Counted from the stretch's first letter, positions 1-6,714 are shown. The stretch is 7,528 bases of DNA from Chryseobacterium gleum (GCA_945897395.1 CAMDFE010000066.1:1-7528), one strand, 5' to 3'. Notes: generated from the sequence alone by a model not told the origin. A program made the numbers and translations.

Positions 1-1050
1 TTGTATGTGAGATACGGAGATTATCTTCCTGTATCAGCCTCTGAACATGGAGCGGATGTGGATAAATTGATGAATGTCAATATTTGGATGGTAACGGTGT
101 CCTTTTTTATCGTCAACTTTTTCCTTTTCTACTTCGCTTGGAAATATCAATTTAAAAAAGGAAGAAAAGCAAAGTTTTTCGCACACGACAATCGCTTGGA
201 GATGCTATGGACTTTGGTTCCGGGTGTTTTGTTGGCGTTCGTTATTGTGTATGGTCTTATTACTTGGAACAAGATAACAGGTCCTGCTTCTGCTGATGCT
301 ATTCAAATTGAATTGTACAGCAGACAATTCGATTGGACAGCTCGCTATCCTGGTGAAAACAAGACCTTTGGTTCAGCAAGTTACAATTTGATTAGCACTT
401 CGAATCCTTTAGGGTTGGTTTCTCCTGAAGGAATTCGTGCTAAATTGGAGGAGTTGGATGCCCAAATTGAAAATGTCGAACATCAGTTGGCAGAGAATAA
501 GCTTATGCCTTTGTTGCCAGAGAGCTACGTAGCTACTTTAGAAGATAAGGTTAGTCGATTGAAGCGACATAAACAGCGCATTGCCGACATAGATGAGAAC
601 AGCGTTAATGGAATGAGCACATGGGAATCTGGAAACGATGATCGTTTGGTGAAGGGTGAAATGCACATTCCGGTAAACAAAGAGATTGAGTTTATTTTCC
701 GTTCACAAGATGTTATTCACTCAGCATTTATGCCTCACTTCCGATCACAAATGAACTCGGTACCTGGTGTAGCAACGCGTATGAAGATGACGCCAACGGT
801 AACAACTGCGGAAATGCGCAAGATTACGGGTAATGATTCTTTCAACTACATTCTTCTTTGTAATAAAGTTTGTGGGGCGGCACACTTCAACATGCAAATG
901 AAAATTGTTGTTGAAAGCGAGGCGGATTACAATGTATGGGTTGCAAAACAAAAAATGTTTAAGGCCCCTGAAGTAAAGGAAACAGCGGATTCAACTTTAG
1001 CAAACGAACCTAAAAAAGATACTTTAGCCACAGCAATGGGCGGAAAATAA
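1..1050 (+). CDS. coxB: Cytochrome c oxidase subunit II, 5'-truncated by window edge
   Basis: Subunit II of a haem-copper oxidase. It takes electrons from cytochrome c through the binuclear CuA centre and passes them to subunit I; it is anchored in the inner membrane with its cupredoxin domain in the periplasm. Visible here are two hydrophobic segments (about residues 27-47 and 68-88), then a CuA domain with ligands H240, C287, C291, H295 and M298 in the loop CNKVCGAAHFNM. Residues 140-205 form a charged, heptad-like insert between the early strands and the rest of the cupredoxin domain, probably a helical hairpin. The frame is open at base 1. Flavobacterial homologues carry a further N-terminal membrane segment, so the TTG at base 1 is taken as an internal Leu codon and the true start lies upstream. 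The C-terminal tail (320-349) is Lys/Glu/Ala-rich and probably disordered. Oddities are Lys at the position of the usual Glu in the CuA loop, and Phe where the electron-entry Trp is usual. coxA follows after 11 bases, so the two are probably cotranscribed. Confidence 0.97.
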   Translation: MYVRYGDYLPVSASEHGADVDKLMNVNIWMVTVSFFIVNFFLFYFAWKYQFKKGRKAKFFAHDNRLEMLWTLVPGVLLAFVIVYGLITWNKITGPASADAIQIELYSRQFDWTARYPGENKTFGSASYNLISTSNPLGLVSPEGIRAKLEELDAQIENVEHQLAENKLMPLLPESYVATLEDKVSRLKRHKQRIADIDENSVNGMSTWESGNDDRLVKGEMHIPVNKEIEFIFRSQDVIHSAFMPHFRSQMNSVPGVATRMKMTPTVTTAEMRKITGNDSFNYILLCNKVCGAAHFNMQMKIVVESEADYNVWVAKQKMFKAPEVKETADSTLANEPKKDTLATAMGGK

Positions 1051-1061
1051 AAAAGATAATC

Positions 1062-2849
1062 ATGGAAGCAACTGAAAACACGCACGCACAAGACCACGGT
1101 CATCACCATCACAAGGAGAGCTTCATATCGAAGTATGTGTTCTCGATGGATCATAAAATGATTTCAAAGCAGTTCTTAATTACGGCAATCGTAATGGGAG
1201 TCGTGGCTGTAATGTTATCTATTTTCTTCCGCCTTCAATTGGGATGGCCAGGAGAGAAGTTTCAAATTTTAAATGCATTCTTAGGTGACAAATGGGCACC
1301 AGATGGAATCTTAGATCGTAACGCGTATTTGGCGATGGTAACGATTCACGGAACAATCATGGTATTCTTCGTATTAACCGGAGGGTTATCAGGAACGTTT
1401 GCGAACTTACTTATTCCATTTCAGATTGGAGCTCGCGACATGGCTTCAGGATTTTTGAATATGTTATCTTATTGGTTTTTTGCCGTGTCTAGCATAATCA
1501 TGTTGGCGTCATTGTTTGTTGAAGGTGGAGCGGCCTCGGGAGGTTGGACAATTTACCCACCACTTTCTGCCTTGCCACAAGCTATGCCGGGTTCAGGTAT
1601 GGGTATGACGCTTTGGTTAATTTCAATGGTGTTGTTCGTAGCCTCTTCACTTTTGGGTGGTTTGAACTACGTAGTAACCATCATTAACCTTCGTGCTAAA
1701 GGCATGAAGATGACTCGTCTTCCATTGACGATATGGGCCATTTTCGTAACTGCAATTTTAGGAGTTCTATCATTTCCTGTATTGGTTTCTGCTGTTGTTC
1801 TTCTTTTGATGGACAGAAGCATGGGTACAGCATTCTATTTGTCTGATATCTTCATTCAAGGAGAGGCGTTGGATGTAACTGGCGGATCGCCGTTGTTGTT
1901 CCAACACTTGTTCTGGTTCTTAGGTCACCCTGAGGTATACATCGTATTGCTTCCTGCATTAGGAATATCTTCAGAGGTAATTGCTACCAATTCACGCAAG
2001 CCAATCTTTGGTTATAAGGCTATGATTGGATCAATTTTGGCGATTGGTTTCTTGTCGTTCATTGTATGGGGTCACCACATGTACATCACAGGTATGAACC
2101 CATTCCTAGGGTCTGTATTCGTATTCACGACCTTGTTAATTGCAATTCCATCGGCTGTTAAGGCGTTCAATTACATAACTACGCTTTGGCAAGGAAATGT
2201 ACGTTTCACTCCTGCTATGTTGTTCAGTATTGGTTTGGTAAGTACGTTTGTTACAGGTGGTTTGACAGGAATTATCTTGGCTGACTCTGCGTTAGACGTG
2301 AACGTTCACGACACTTATTTTGTAGTTGCTCACTTCCACATTGTAATGGGTATGTCTGCGATCTTCGGAATGTTCGCTGGTGTTTATCACTGGTTCCCTA
2401 AGATGTACGGAAGAATGTTGAATACAAAGTTGGGCTATGCTCACTTCTGGTTGACGTTAGTTTGCGGTTTCGGAGTATTCTTCCCCATGCACTTCATTGG
2501 TATGGCTGGTGCTCCTCGTCGTTACTACAGTTTCTCAGAATTTGAATTCTTAGATTGGGTTATGGATTTGAATCCGTACATCAGTATTTTTGCTCTTGTT
2601 GGTGGTGCTGCGCAAATATTGTTCCTCGTGAACTTCTTCCACAGTATATTCTACGGACAGAAGTCTTCACAGAACCCATGGCAGTCGAACACATTAGAGT
2701 GGACGACACCAGTTCAACATATGCACGGAAACTGGCCTGGTGCTCTTCCTGAAGTTCACCGTTGGGCTTATGATTATTCAAACCCGGAACACGAAGAGGA
2801 TTTCGTTCCACAAGTAGTTCCATTGAAGCCTGGAGAACACGCTCATTAA
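1062..2849 (+). CDS. coxA: Cytochrome c oxidase subunit I (aa3-type, A1 family)
   Basis: Catalytic subunit of the terminal oxidase. It reduces O2 to water at a haem a3-CuB centre and pumps protons across the inner membrane. The 595 residues hold about 12 hydrophobic helices. Ligands read by motif are H96 (HGTIMVFF, low-spin haem a), H289 in GHPEVY (CuB), H338 and H339 in WGHHM (CuB), and H424 and H426 in VAHFHIVMG (haem a3 and haem a). E291 and Y293 of GHPEVY mark the A1 subfamily and the His-Tyr cross-link. D126 (GARDM), N115 and N133 fit the D-channel, K367 (SAVKAFNY) the K-channel, and H416-D417 the Mg site. The N-terminus is natively His-rich (HGHHHH at 12-17), which I recall in other Bacteroidota CoxA proteins. 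The ATG follows coxB by 11 bases without a Shine-Dalgarno site, as is normal in this phylum. The stop overlaps the next ATG as TAATG, and a terminator hairpin begins 20 bases beyond it. Confidence 0.99.
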   Translation: MEATENTHAQDHGHHHHKESFISKYVFSMDHKMISKQFLITAIVMGVVAVMLSIFFRLQLGWPGEKFQILNAFLGDKWAPDGILDRNAYLAMVTIHGTIMVFFVLTGGLSGTFANLLIPFQIGARDMASGFLNMLSYWFFAVSSIIMLASLFVEGGAASGGWTIYPPLSALPQAMPGSGMGMTLWLISMVLFVASSLLGGLNYVVTIINLRAKGMKMTRLPLTIWAIFVTAILGVLSFPVLVSAVVLLLMDRSMGTAFYLSDIFIQGEALDVTGGSPLLFQHLFWFLGHPEVYIVLLPALGISSEVIATNSRKPIFGYKAMIGSILAIGFLSFIVWGHHMYITGMNPFLGSVFVFTTLLIAIPSAVKAFNYITTLWQGNVRFTPAMLFSIGLVSTFVTGGLTGIILADSALDVNVHDTYFVVAHFHIVMGMSAIFGMFAGVYHWFPKMYGRMLNTKLGYAHFWLTLVCGFGVFFPMHFIGMAGAPRRYYSFSEFEFLDWVMDLNPYISIFALVGGAAQILFLVNFFHSIFYGQKSSQNPWQSNTLEWTTPVQHMHGNWPGALPEVHRWAYDYSNPEHEEDFVPQVVPLKPGEHAH

Positions 2850-3550
2850 TGAATAGTATTGAGAAATTAAAAAATCCGTATCTTAGAACGATGCGGATTT
2901 TTTTTGTCATATTATTTTGCGCTGCCGAGATAACTCTTTTGGCCCAGCCCGTTAATCTTCAAAATTCATTCAAAGGAGTGTTTGAAGGAAAACCGAAGGC
3001 AACTGCGAAGTGGGACACTTGGGGAACATTCATAGGTGGAAGAACATTCAATACTCAGGCACTTAAGGTTGGGGCCGAATTCAATGAGACTCTTGTTCTA
3101 GGGATCGGATACAATTGGCTTTCCAACGGTGTATACAAGAATGTGAATGTTGAAGGAGTAAATCGGCTCAGTGAATTTGAACTGCGTTATTTTGGTCCTT
3201 ATGCTGAAATGGATTTTTTTAAGAGTGGGCATTGGAAAGGAACTCTGCCCATTCAATTGGGATTCGGAAAAAGTTTTTTGAAGTACAATGATGCTGAAGG
3301 TAATCGTGTAAAATTGAATGAAGGTCACGTCATTCTCTATGAGCCGGCCATGAGTTTCAGTTATGACATTGCGAATTTATTCGAGGTGGGTGCGGGATTC
3401 GGTTATAGAATTATGTTGAAGAATAACAATTACATTGATCAGCGCTTAACTTCACCCAACTTTGTGGTGCGGCTAAGTCTAAACCCATACGGCTGGGCAG
3501 AGTTGTTTCATTTAGATGAAATGGGGAAGAAATTTATGGAATCTAATTAG
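2849..3550 (+). CDS. Exported protein, probable outer-membrane beta-barrel, function unknown
   Basis: I do not recognise a named family. The 233-residue product has a basic N-region, a hydrophobic core (about 16-31) and a likely signal-peptidase I site at LLA|QPVN (32/33), typical of Bacteroidota exported proteins. The mature part alternates polar and aromatic or aliphatic residues in short segments joined by Gly/Asn turns (for example 58-90, 110-124, 133-146, 165-190, 204-218), which fits a small barrel of roughly eight strands. It does not end in the usual aromatic residue. Two starts are possible. ATG 2849 overlaps the coxA stop as TAATG and suggests translational coupling. ATG 2891 (residue 15) gives a more conventional signal peptide but lies within the right arm of the terminator hairpin. 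I list the longer form without being sure of it. ruvB begins 6 bases after the stop, so it is probably in one transcript with ruvB and queG. A lipid-anchored or periplasmic role is less likely: no lipobox Cys is present at the cleavage site. Confidence 0.8.
   Translation: MNSIEKLKNPYLRTMRIFFVILFCAAEITLLAQPVNLQNSFKGVFEGKPKATAKWDTWGTFIGGRTFNTQALKVGAEFNETLVLGIGYNWLSNGVYKNVNVEGVNRLSEFELRYFGPYAEMDFFKSGHWKGTLPIQLGFGKSFLKYNDAEGNRVKLNEGHVILYEPAMSFSYDIANLFEVGAGFGYRIMLKNNNYIDQRLTSPNFVVRLSLNPYGWAELFHLDEMGKKFMESN
2869..2905 (+). terminator. Intrinsic terminator of the cox operon, lying inside the next gene's 5' end
   Basis: A stem of about 14 pairs (2869-2882 with 2890-2903, one T-G wobble at 2879/2893) encloses a 7-base loop (2883-2889). 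The right arm runs into eight consecutive T residues (2898-2905). The six A residues on the left arm mirror the T tract, so the element is partly bidirectional. It sits 20 bases after the coxA stop, exactly where an operon terminator belongs. However, the reading frame that starts at 2849 runs straight through it, and the T tract encodes the Ile-Phe-Phe of that protein's signal peptide. It may work as a partial terminator or attenuator controlling read-through into ruvB and queG. The structure is read directly from the sequence; its function is inferred. Confidence 0.85.
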
Positions 3551-3556
3551 AAGTTT

Positions 3557-4576
3557 ATGAGCGAAGATTTCGATATAAGAGACGAGGCCGACGGTACGAC
3601 GGACAAGGATTTAGAAAAAGTCCTGAGACCCAAATCATTTGAAGATTTCACGGGTCAGAAACAAGTACTCGATAACCTGAAAATTTTTGTTCAGGCAGCT
3701 AAATTGCGCGGCGAATCGTTGGATCACGTATTGCTTCACGGACCTCCTGGATTGGGAAAAACAACCCTAGCGTACATTGTTTCGTTGGAAATGGGAGTTG
3801 GAATTAAAACAACTTCTGGACCTGTCTTAGACAAACCCGCTGACCTAGCCGGTTTGCTTACGAATCTCGAAACGAATGATGTATTGTTTATTGATGAAAT
3901 TCACCGATTGAGTCCAGTTGTAGAGGAATATCTCTACAGCGCTATGGAAGATTTTTGTATTGACTTGGTGATTGATACCGGACCGAACGCTCGTTCGGTT
4001 CAGATTAATTTGAATCCGTTTACTCTTGTTGGTGCTACTACCCGAAGCGGTTTGCTCACCGCTCCTTTGCGCGCGCGTTTCGGAATTAACGCACGACTTT
4101 CTTATTACGATTCGAAGACATTGACGGATATTGTTGAACGAAGTTCAGCGATCTTGAAAATTCCAATTACGCCTGATGCGGCATACGAAATAGCGCGCAG
4201 AAGTCGCGGTACTCCGCGTATTGCAAATGCACTGCTTCGTCGTGTTAGAGATTTCGCCCAGATTAAGGGCGATGGAACGATTGAGATTAACATAACTCAA
4301 ATGTCATTGAATGCATTGAATGTAGACACCTTGGGACTTGATGAAATGGACAACAAGATATTGATGACCATGATGAATAAGTTCAACGGAGGGCCTGTTG
4401 GACTTACTACAATAGCAACTGCTGTTGGAGAGGATGCAGGAACCATTGAAGAGGTTTACGAGCCATTCCTCATTCAAGAGGGCTTCTTAACGCGAACTCC
4501 GCGAGGAAGACAATTGACAGATCTTACCTACAAGCATTTGGGCAAGATTAGAAATAATCCTGGCGAGTTGTTCTAG
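3557..4576 (+). CDS. ruvB: Holliday junction branch-migration ATPase RuvB
   Basis: RuvB is the hexameric AAA+ motor that, loaded by RuvA, drives branch migration of Holliday junctions so that RuvC can resolve them during recombinational repair in the cytoplasm. The 339-residue length is normal. Motifs seen are Walker A GPPGLGKT (62-69), Walker B LFIDEIH (110-116), sensor 1 GATTR (159-163), the arginine finger in LRARFG (R174 by alignment to the E. coli protein), and sensor 2 around GTPR (218-221). The winged-helix DNA-binding domain occupies about 255-335, with the conserved TPRGR (314-318). The N-terminal linker holds the usual LRPKSFEDFTGQ stretch (23-34). No ruvA or ruvC is in view, and these genes are often dispersed in this phylum. 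The ATG lies 6 bases after the preceding stop. The TAG stop overlaps the GTG start of queG by one base, which suggests coupled translation. A perfect-looking hairpin inside the gene is noted separately. Confidence 0.99.
   Translation: MSEDFDIRDEADGTTDKDLEKVLRPKSFEDFTGQKQVLDNLKIFVQAAKLRGESLDHVLLHGPPGLGKTTLAYIVSLEMGVGIKTTSGPVLDKPADLAGLLTNLETNDVLFIDEIHRLSPVVEEYLYSAMEDFCIDLVIDTGPNARSVQINLNPFTLVGATTRSGLLTAPLRARFGINARLSYYDSKTLTDIVERSSAILKIPITPDAAYEIARRSRGTPRIANALLRRVRDFAQIKGDGTIEINITQMSLNALNVDTLGLDEMDNKILMTMMNKFNGGPVGLTTIATAVGEDAGTIEEVYEPFLIQEGFLTRTPRGRQLTDLTYKHLGKIRNNPGELF
3980..4001 (+). repeat. Inverted repeat (hairpin) inside ruvB
   Basis: Bases 3980-3988 pair with 3993-4001 (nine pairs, one G-T wobble) around the four-base loop GCTC. 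The inner ACCGAACG/CGTTCGGT arms are perfect. It encodes the GPNARSVQ stretch just before sensor 1 of RuvB, a segment conserved at protein level, and no T tract follows. A terminator is therefore unlikely, and the symmetry may be a by-product of codon choice. Confidence 0.5.
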
Positions 4577-5490
4577 TGTTGAATCAATCGGAACATACCC
4601 GCATTGTAAAAGAAATTGCAAGCCAATTGGGATTTGCGCAATGTGGTATTTCGAAGGCAGAATATTTATCGGAGGAAGCTCCGCGTCTTGAGCAATGGCT
4701 GAAGCAGAACATGCATGGCGAAATGCGCTATATGGAAGGCCATTTCGACAAGCGACTAGACCCAACTTTGTTGGTTCCCGGCGCGAAGAGTGTTGTTTCC
4801 CTTATGTTCAATTATTATCCGAAGGAAAATCAAGCTACCGACGCTCCTAAAATTTCGAAGTACGCTTGGGGAGAAGATTATCATGTTGTAGTCAAAGACA
4901 AACTGTTTCAATTTGTTGAACTCATTCGTGATCAAATTGGTGAAGTAGGCGGAAGGGTATTCGTTGATAGTGCGCCTTTGCTGGAGAAGGCTTGGGCCGC
5001 TAAATCTGGATTAGGTTGGGTTGGAAAAAATAGCAATTTGATTTCAAAACAGAAAGGCTCTTTTTTCTTTTTAGCTGAACTCATTCTCGATTTGAATTTA
5101 GATGCAGACAATATTGTTACCGATCATTGTGGAACATGCACAGCCTGCATAGACGCTTGTCCGACCGGTGCTATTGTTGGAGATAAAATTGTCGATGGAA
5201 GTAAATGCATTTCATATTTCACCATTGAATTGAAAGAAAGTGTTCCAAGTGAATGGAAGGAAAAGCTCGACGATTGGGCCTTTGGTTGCGATGTTTGTCA
5301 AGATGTATGCCCCTGGAATCGCTTTTCAATTCATCACAATGAGCCTCGTTTTTTTGCTGAACCAGAACGCTTGAGTCTTTCAAAAGGTGAGTGGAAGGAA
5401 ATGACAGAAGAAACTTTTCATGCTGTATTTGGAAAGACACCGCTCATGCGAGCAGGATTGAAGCACATTCAGTCGAGTGTGTTGGACTAA
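4576..5490 (+). CDS. queG: Epoxyqueuosine reductase QueG
   Basis: QueG carries out the last step of queuosine synthesis, the cobalamin-dependent reduction of epoxyqueuosine to queuosine at tRNA position 34 (GUN anticodons), in the cytoplasm. The N-terminal cobalamin-binding part holds KYAWGEDYH (95-103) and VFVDSAPLLEKAWA (128-141), whose D131 matches the proposed catalytic Asp. GWVGKN (147-152) is also typical. Two [4Fe-4S] clusters are indicated by CGTCTACIDACPTGAI (C185, C188, C191, C195) and CDVCQDVCPWN (C238, C241, C245), with C211 as a further likely ligand. At 304 residues it is the short form, lacking the C-terminal HEAT-repeat extension of some Firmicutes homologues. It starts with GTG overlapping the ruvB stop as TAGTG; a TTG codon directly after it is an alternative start. 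Its presence implies the organism makes or imports cobalamin. Its stop overlaps that of convergent folC. Confidence 0.97.
   Translation: MLNQSEHTRIVKEIASQLGFAQCGISKAEYLSEEAPRLEQWLKQNMHGEMRYMEGHFDKRLDPTLLVPGAKSVVSLMFNYYPKENQATDAPKISKYAWGEDYHVVVKDKLFQFVELIRDQIGEVGGRVFVDSAPLLEKAWAAKSGLGWVGKNSNLISKQKGSFFFLAELILDLNLDADNIVTDHCGTCTACIDACPTGAIVGDKIVDGSKCISYFTIELKESVPSEWKEKLDDWAFGCDVCQDVCPWNRFSIHHNEPRFFAEPERLSLSKGEWKEMTEETFHAVFGKTPLMRAGLKHIQSSVLD
5487..5490. other. Overlapping stop codons of convergent queG and folC
   Basis: The plus-strand TAA of queG (5488-5490) and the minus-strand TAG of folC (complement of 5487-5489) share two bases, so the two coding regions overlap tail to tail by four bases. 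There is no intergenic space here for a terminator. Transcripts from either side must end inside the opposing gene or run on as antisense RNA. Confidence 0.95.
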
Positions 5491-6710
5491 TCTTCTTCTG
5501 GAAGAATTTCAGCAACGGTGAAAATAGAACCTGTGACAATGACTAGATCATTCGCGGAACTATTTTCAATAGCTGTCTTCAAACCCGAATGAACGTTCAG
5601 GTAGCAGTTTCCCTTCAACATAAATTCTAAAGCTTTTATTTGAAGTTCTTCTTTCGGAAGAGCGCGAGGAATATCGGATTGGACGAAATAGTATTCCGCC
5701 TCTTTCGGTAAAAGTGACAAGACTTGTGAATGGTCCTTGTCGTTCACCATTCCAATTACAATATGCAGTTGCTTGTATGAAAGCGTTTTTATTTTTTCAA
5801 CCAAAAAAGTAATTCCCTCTTCGTTGTGTGCTACTTCAGCAACGGTTAAGGGTTCTGTTGCAAGGACCTGCCAACGTCCCATCAGATGCGTGTTTTCAGT
5901 CACGCGAAGAAATCCTTCAGCTATATTTTCATTCGAAATATTCCAATTCAATTTTTGAAGTTCAAGAAGAATTCCGAAGGAAGTTCTTTCGTTGAAAAGT
6001 TGGTAGCTCCCTTCTAAAGCAGATTTTGGGGGAAGTAGAGATGTGCTAAAAGTTACAGGTGCGTTTTTATTTTTCGCGATAGCTAGAATTTCCGCACGCG
6101 CGCCCGTTGGAATTTCACCCAGCACAACTGGAATTTTTTCTTTGATTATTCCTGCTTTTTCTTTCGCTATTAATTCAAGTGTATCTCCAAGAAACTGCGT
6201 GTGGTCTTTGCTAATTGAAGTAATAGCAGTGACTAGTGGTTGAACAATGTTCGTGCTATCGAGTCTTCCTCCCATACCCACTTCTATAACAGCGATGTCT
6301 ACTTGTTCTTCAGCAAAGTAATGAAAGGCAAGCGCAGTAGTAATTTCGAAGAAGGAAGGCTCGATGTTTTTCCAACTTTCTTTCGATTGCTCAACGAAGT
6401 TCGCAACAAACGAAGGCTCTATTTTTTTTCCATTTACACGAATGCGTTCTCGGAAGTCTTTGAGATGTGGCGAGGTGAAGAGTCCCACTTTGTACCCAGC
6501 CTCCATTAAAACAGATGCAGTGAGGTGTGAGGTGGATCCTTTTCCGTTTGATCCTGCTACATGAACCACAGGAAATTTTAAATGCGGGTTTCCAAGAGCT
6601 GCGCTAAGTTGTGAAATGTTTCCGATGTCGGGTTTATAAGCTGCAGCTCCAATGCGATGAAACATAGGTAGCTGTGAGAAAAGATATTCTACGGCTTCTT
6701 CGTAACTCAC
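5487..6710 (-). CDS. folC: Bifunctional folylpolyglutamate / dihydrofolate synthase
   Basis: FolC is an ATP-dependent ligase of the Mur-ligase superfamily. It joins glutamate to dihydropteroate or to tetrahydrofolates, giving the polyglutamated folate that is retained in the cytoplasm. Its 407 residues fit the family. Motifs seen are the P-loop GSNGKGS (53-59, Ser in place of the more usual Thr), FTSPHL (78-83), the folate/ATP-site loop EVGMGGRLDSTN (143-154), SKDHTQFLG (167-175), AKEKAGIIK (182-190), MGRWQ (277-281) of the linker, and AHN (294-296) of the C-terminal glutamate-binding domain. In that last motif E292 stands where DxAHN usually has Asp. The start is GTG, five bases after the tonB stop. 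It gives the usual family N-terminus, and the next Met (residue 16) would cut into conserved sequence. Whether the dihydrofolate synthase activity is kept cannot be told from sequence alone. It is probably cotranscribed with exbD and tonB. Confidence 0.97.
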   Translation of the reverse strand: MSYEEAVEYLFSQLPMFHRIGAAAYKPDIGNISQLSAALGNPHLKFPVVHVAGSNGKGSTSHLTASVLMEAGYKVGLFTSPHLKDFRERIRVNGKKIEPSFVANFVEQSKESWKNIEPSFFEITTALAFHYFAEEQVDIAVIEVGMGGRLDSTNIVQPLVTAITSISKDHTQFLGDTLELIAKEKAGIIKEKIPVVLGEIPTGARAEILAIAKNKNAPVTFSTSLLPPKSALEGSYQLFNERTSFGILLELQKLNWNISNENIAEGFLRVTENTHLMGRWQVLATEPLTVAEVAHNEEGITFLVEKIKTLSYKQLHIVIGMVNDKDHSQVLSLLPKEAEYYFVQSDIPRALPKEELQIKALEFMLKGNCYLNVHSGLKTAIENSSANDLVIVTGSIFTVAEILPEED

Positions 6711-6714
6711 AAGA

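Noticed and set aside
1..3. TTG at the first base as the real coxB start
   Set aside because: The frame is open to the window edge, and homologues have an additional N-terminal membrane segment, so this is more likely an internal Leu codon.
2858..2886. Possible Bacteroidota promoter: ATTG at 2858-2861 and TATCTTAG at 2879-2886 (consensus TTTG / TAnnTTTG)
   Set aside because: Both boxes are imperfect, the spacing is short, transcription would start at or after the ATG at 2891, and the -7 box lies within the terminator stem and loop, which explains its bases better.
2581..2910. Minus-strand frame of 109 codons over the coxA 3' end
   Set aside because: It lies antisense to conserved CoxA sequence, crosses the terminator hairpin, and has no recognisable motif or start context.
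5493..5506. Palindrome TTCTTC-TG-GAAGAA just past the queG/folC stops as a bidirectional terminator
   Set aside because: Only about five A/T-rich pairs can form around a four-base loop and only three T residues follow. It encodes the LPEE end of FolC and is too weak to call.
6240..6564. Plus-strand frames over the folC 5' half
   Set aside because: They lie opposite the P-loop and substrate-binding motifs of FolC, have no family resemblance and no plausible upstream signals.
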